A stretch of 64,000 nucleotides of DNA from Rhabdornis inornatus (Eukaryota > Chordata > Aves > Passeriformes > Rhabdornithidae), in the NCBI GenBank assembly GCA_013397075.1, contig VWZS01004480.1:27171-91170 (forward strand). Reading direction: 5' to 3'. The notes under the pieces are model-generated. The model was not told the DNA's origin. It did not search any database and saw only the letters and a program-made list of their open reading frames with translations. Position numbers and translations under genes: made by a program. This document shows positions 60,047 through 64,000 of this stretch, piece by piece (position 1 is the stretch's first letter; each line of letters begins with the position of its first letter).

Positions 60047-63000
60047 GACAGCTACATTTTTTTAAAAAGTGCAATAACAATAAGAAAGTATGTAAACCAT
60101 TTTTCTAGCCTTTAAAAAAAGAAATAGAGAACTGTATTTCAGTTACCATACCTTTGGGGTAAACATTCAGATGAAATTTAAACATGCAATTTTAGATGAA
60201 ATTTTTCTTTACATACCAAATTATATGCTCCCTACTAAACAAAATTTCAACTTCACCTCCACAATTAATTTGGTCTTCCGTAGTGTTAGTCAGTAGAACA
60301 AAAATAAGCAAGACATATACATGTTTTCCATATGAGATAAAGCAATCTGGTGAACAAAAGCCAGCAGTCTAAGCGCTTCATCCTGCATAACTTTTGGTTC
60401 TTTCATCAGCTACCTTTAGAAATTAAGTGGAAAACTCTGCCATCCTGACACCCTGCCATTTTTGCATTCACTTTGCAAAGGTGTAGATAACAGTGAGTGC
60501 ACAGCAAATGGGAATCGTGGTTGCATGGTTTCTTCATGTACATGTGTTTTACCAGAGTATCAGGCTGGGTGGACACATTAAAATAAAACACAACACATGT
60601 TTAGATTAAATTTGCCTCTATCATGAGTCCCAGTCCTGCCGTTATCACCTCCCAGAGGGATGCTGCTTTATCAGTCTTTCATTAAACGTGAGCAGTTATT
60701 CCATGTCTCCCCCTTACTGCCTACATTTTAATTTTCCATATTCCCCTTGCACTGTAGACAACTTGTGGGCTAAACATCTGTACATGGTGGCATTTCCTTA
60801 CCCAGCAGCCTGATCTGCTGGCCCAGCGAGCATCACTTGATTTGTGGCTGCACATTACCTCCAGCCTCACTCATTCTCTCAATTTGGAGGGGAGAATGAT
60901 GATTTCATGCAACTTAAAGGTGTTTCACCAGGGATGCATTTGCTCCAGCAAGCTGTGGGTACAATGACAGCCGACCCCTCCACATTGCAGGAGGCCTCCC
61001 CCGGATGAATCCCATTCTCTGGATTGGCAATTTTCCTACTTTGGCACAAAGTGCTGCCATACAGGATTCGCTGTCACGTTGATAGTTCAGTAGACAGCAA
61101 AATTAAATCTTCTGACAGTCTCCTGCAGGAATTTCATTAACCAGAGGCCCGATTATAGAACTTCATTGCAACTACAGCATAGGGATGCTGTTTAGCTGCC
61201 TTATGGAAAAAATGCTCTCCACAGGTTTACCTGTGCTTCCCATCTCTTGGCAGTGGAGGTTTGTTTTCTTCCCAGGACTTTGAACTCCTAAGGGCTTTTA
61301 AACAGATAACAAGAATTATAGTATGCTGAAATGTGTGTAGGAAAATTCAGATATGTCTGGCTATGTAATAGCAAGTCATGTTTCACAGACCGTGACTAGC
61401 TTGGTACAAGTGAAATAGTTTCAGAAGCTTTAGATCCACCAAAAGGAAAAGTTCAACTGCAAAGAATCACTTGAAAACTCAACCAATAAACGGAAAAAGG
61501 GAAAAGAAAGAGAGGAAAGTGAGGAATGAGTTCCACAGCACTGCTAAAATGCTTATGGCTGGTGGGGAGAAAGCTATGGAACAATAAGGAAATTGGTAGG
61601 TTTGTAAGGCAGTAGAATCAAAGGATGGATATTTTTCATGGCCTGAAAAGGCAGGGTATTGTCAATAGTGGTTTGGGAGAGGCTACACTGTATGGGAATA
61701 TTTAGGAAATGTTCCGAGACATATTTTAAGATTGGAGAGAGGAGAGCAATCAGTGTGGTTAATCTGGGTATAATCCACATGGAGGCTGTGGTTTAAAATA
61801 TGAAGATTGCCAAGAATAAGGTTATAGGATCTGCAGTCTGCAGCAGTGGAGAAAGTAGGCTTACCTCTGAGAGGGGACTGCATAGGGTAAGGTGTGTCTT
61901 TACGAAGCTGTGAAGAAAGAGATGAGAGCAAACAATGTAATAACCCTTTATGATACCACCAATTACTGCATGGGAAGAGTCAGGGAAAAGGTAAATGAGC
62001 TCCTCACTAGCCTGAGGTGTAAGAGGAATAACGGCTGCATCAGGAAAAGAACCAGCTTTGTTGAGGAGTTAACACATATCAAGGAAAATAAAAATTTAGG
62101 GAAGCTCCTTTGGAGAAAAAAAAATTAACAAATTAATAATAAAAATATATTATTTCTCCTTTCAAATGCACTTGCAAAAAGAAGAGGTGATTTAATCCAT
62201 ATTTGGACCTATAAATTAATGTATTTGCAGCACCTCATCGTGGATCTTCACCTGGTGCCTCTTCACTCTCACTGGTTAGAGTGAGCTGTGTTTTTCCCCC
62301 TGCAGCCGCTGTTTTCAAAGAGTAGAAAGGTCCAAGAGGCTAGAGTGGAGCAGAGGAAAGCTGTCCTATGTTATAGGGCAACACCTCCGGTGTCCTACGA
62401 TATGAGACCTCTGACCATTCCCTGTTGTGGGATCTCACCAAACTGAAACTCGGGCTGCCCTCATATTTTCATCTGTTCTGGCAGAGGAGAGAGAAGCGAG
62501 GTGTGGGAGTTGGAAAGTCAGCTTAGTGTTTTTCAAGGGGAAAGATCTTCAGCTCCCTTCTGACTTCCAGGCTGCAAAGATGCCAATGAAGAACCTAAAC
62601 GCTTAAAATGAGCAAGTGTCTTTGCCGTGCAAGACGTGAGCACGGCCTAAAGAATGTTCATGTGGGTCCAGAGGCACAAAACTGAGCCTTGCTAGAGACT
62701 CCTGCTGAGAGCATTCCTGAGCTGATTCAGCTGTCAATGCAACACACTAATTCCACCTGTGGAGACCAAAACAGCCAAACATGACTGTGATCATATCAGT
62801 CCCTTGGGCTGTGGGGCTTGAAAACCTGCTTCAGCCATGTGGTTGAGTGGGCCAGGGATGTTCCAGGCTGCCTTTGACACCTTTTTCTTCCACAACCTCC
62901 TCCAGGTGCAGTGTCATCAAAGAATTAGGGAAATATTTTGTACATTGTTCAGTCACTATTCATGACTACACCCTGAAGCTCTTGAATTGTGCTGGACTTG

Positions 63001-64000
63001 TTTCAGTGCCAGGGTTGCTTTGTTGACCTGGATTCACGAGGTGCTTTAAGACTGAGACTACCACCCTGTGCCAATGCACAAAGTGAACAGGCATTCTGTC
63101 CCCAACTTATCAGAGTCAACTCAACAGGTAGTCAGGGAGGCTGACCAAATTCTTTGTCATTTTTTCTCTACCAAGGTAGAGACTGGTAGGGACTGACTGG
63201 TCCCTTTCAAACTTAGCTGAAAGCCAGATTTCCTGCATGAATTGGACTGAAGTCCTCAGTTGAAGAAGGTTCATACTTCAAGGGAAATATCAAATGAAAA
63301 AAATTAAAATAAAACCAACAGCCAAACATATTTTTAAAACCCTTTGAGAAGTTTGTACAAGTTCAAAAGGGCACTCATGAAAGTAGAATTTGATGTTTGT
63401 ACCAAACTCTTTACTTGCAATGTCTTATCCAGCTTCTTTCTCTGTAGGCATTGGGAAAATCTCAGCTGTGTGTGGTCTCCAGTACATATGGGAGACAGAG
63501 CTGGAGCTTAAGCTGTCTGTGTTTGTAGCCGAATTTAGTGTCTTTAGCAGAGATTTGCATCACGTTACCACACCAGCAGTCTCTTACCAGTCCTGCTACA
63601 CCTCCTGGTACTTCTGCAGAAGTTCTCACAGAAACTGCTAGAGCTCAACCTGTTGATCTCTCCCTTTCCTTCCTAGCCCCCTCACAACCAATTTACCTCC
63701 TACAGAATAAAATCTGGCTCACAAATGGAGCCTGGAGTTGGATCAGATGACATAAAGCATCATCTAGAATGTAATGTTACTTTTCATCAATTTCTGCTGC
63801 TTAGTTTTTGTCAGGTCAGTCCTTGCTATTACTGCCCACAGGTCCTATTGTTCACTTTTGTAAGACTTGGATTATCAATAATGATGGAACTATTTTCAAC
63901 TGTCTGAAGGATCTGATTATTTATGGACTTCTGAAGCCAATTGGAAGCTTCCACTGACACAGTTCTATTACTTGGTCCTATCTGGCATCTTCTTCAAGTA
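60047..64000. other. Unique sequence, no gene seen
   Basis: No supportable gene, RNA or transposon to the end of the window. Open frames are 60-83 codons and overlap. The portion 60,640-61,210 is less AT-rich, free of repeats, and noted as a possible conserved noncoding block. Confidence 0.45.

Noticed and set aside
1..64000. CRISPR arrays, operons, phage genes or other prokaryotic systems
   Set aside because: No regularly spaced direct repeats with unique spacers and no packed gene clusters. The microsatellites, CR1 LINEs and gene-poor texture are those of vertebrate nuclear DNA.
1..64000. Full-length LTR retrotransposon or endogenous retrovirus
   Set aside because: I found no paired long terminal repeats, primer-binding-site motif or gag/pol-like frame. 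All reverse-transcriptase signatures belong to CR1-type LINEs.

Overview
The window reads as vertebrate nuclear DNA, most probably from a bird. The only interspersed repeats I can recognise with confidence are CR1-type LINEs, plus a few short MIR-like and other ancient amniote relics. There are many short microsatellites and A/C- or G/T-biased tracts, and base composition is moderately AT-rich. There are no closely spaced long open frames, ribosome binding sites or operons, so nothing suggests a prokaryote, plasmid or phage. One 155-base run of N and four single N bases mark it as draft assembly sequence.

I found no protein-coding gene that I can support. The long open frames fall into three classes: frames through tandem or low-complexity repeats that simply lack stop codons (about 6.2-6.6, 10.0-10.3, 12.4-12.5 and 33.3-33.6 kb), frames inside decayed CR1 copies, and isolated 60-170 codon frames of the kind expected by chance in 64 kb. 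I recognised no tRNA, rRNA or small-RNA gene and no CRISPR array. The window is best read as a gene desert or part of a very large intron.

Layout. 0-8 kb: unique sequence with a GAGAA microsatellite (2.4 kb) and a gapped TTTCC microsatellite (6.2-6.6 kb) that looks misassembled. 8.1-8.3 kb: plus-strand CR1 3' end. 10.0-10.3 kb: a G/T-only low-complexity block. 12.2-12.5 kb: CCTT repeats, the second with interspersed TTCCTGGAA units. 13-29 kb: unique sequence with short tracts and possible ancient relics at 16.3 and 26.5 kb. 29.6-31.2 kb: minus-strand CR1 with a readable decayed reverse transcriptase and 3' untranslated region. 31-45 kb: unique sequence with a G/T block (33.3 kb), an ancient repeat candidate (35.6 kb), a MIR-like fragment (36.7 kb) and simple repeats. 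45.3 kb: an old plus-strand CR1 tail. 49.5 kb: a MIR core. 49.9-53.1 kb: a composite of at least two minus-strand CR1 copies, an avian-type endonuclease/linker/reverse-transcriptase fossil flanked on both sides by pieces of an older reptile-type CR1. 54.0, 56.0 and 57.6 kb: further ancient or CR1 fragments. 58-64 kb: unique sequence with A/C and T tracts.

No genes here can be shown to act together. The history visible is retrotransposon insertion, mostly in minus orientation, followed by decay. I found no convincing new biological system. The points most worth checking are the likely false duplication at the 6.3 kb gap, the composite CR1 at 50-53 kb, several well-preserved ancient repeat fragments that could be exapted, a perfect 13-bp hairpin near 1.16 kb, and four AT-rich blocks that could be conserved noncoding elements. 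CR1, MIR and reptile-repeat assignments rest on remembered family consensus, not on a database search.
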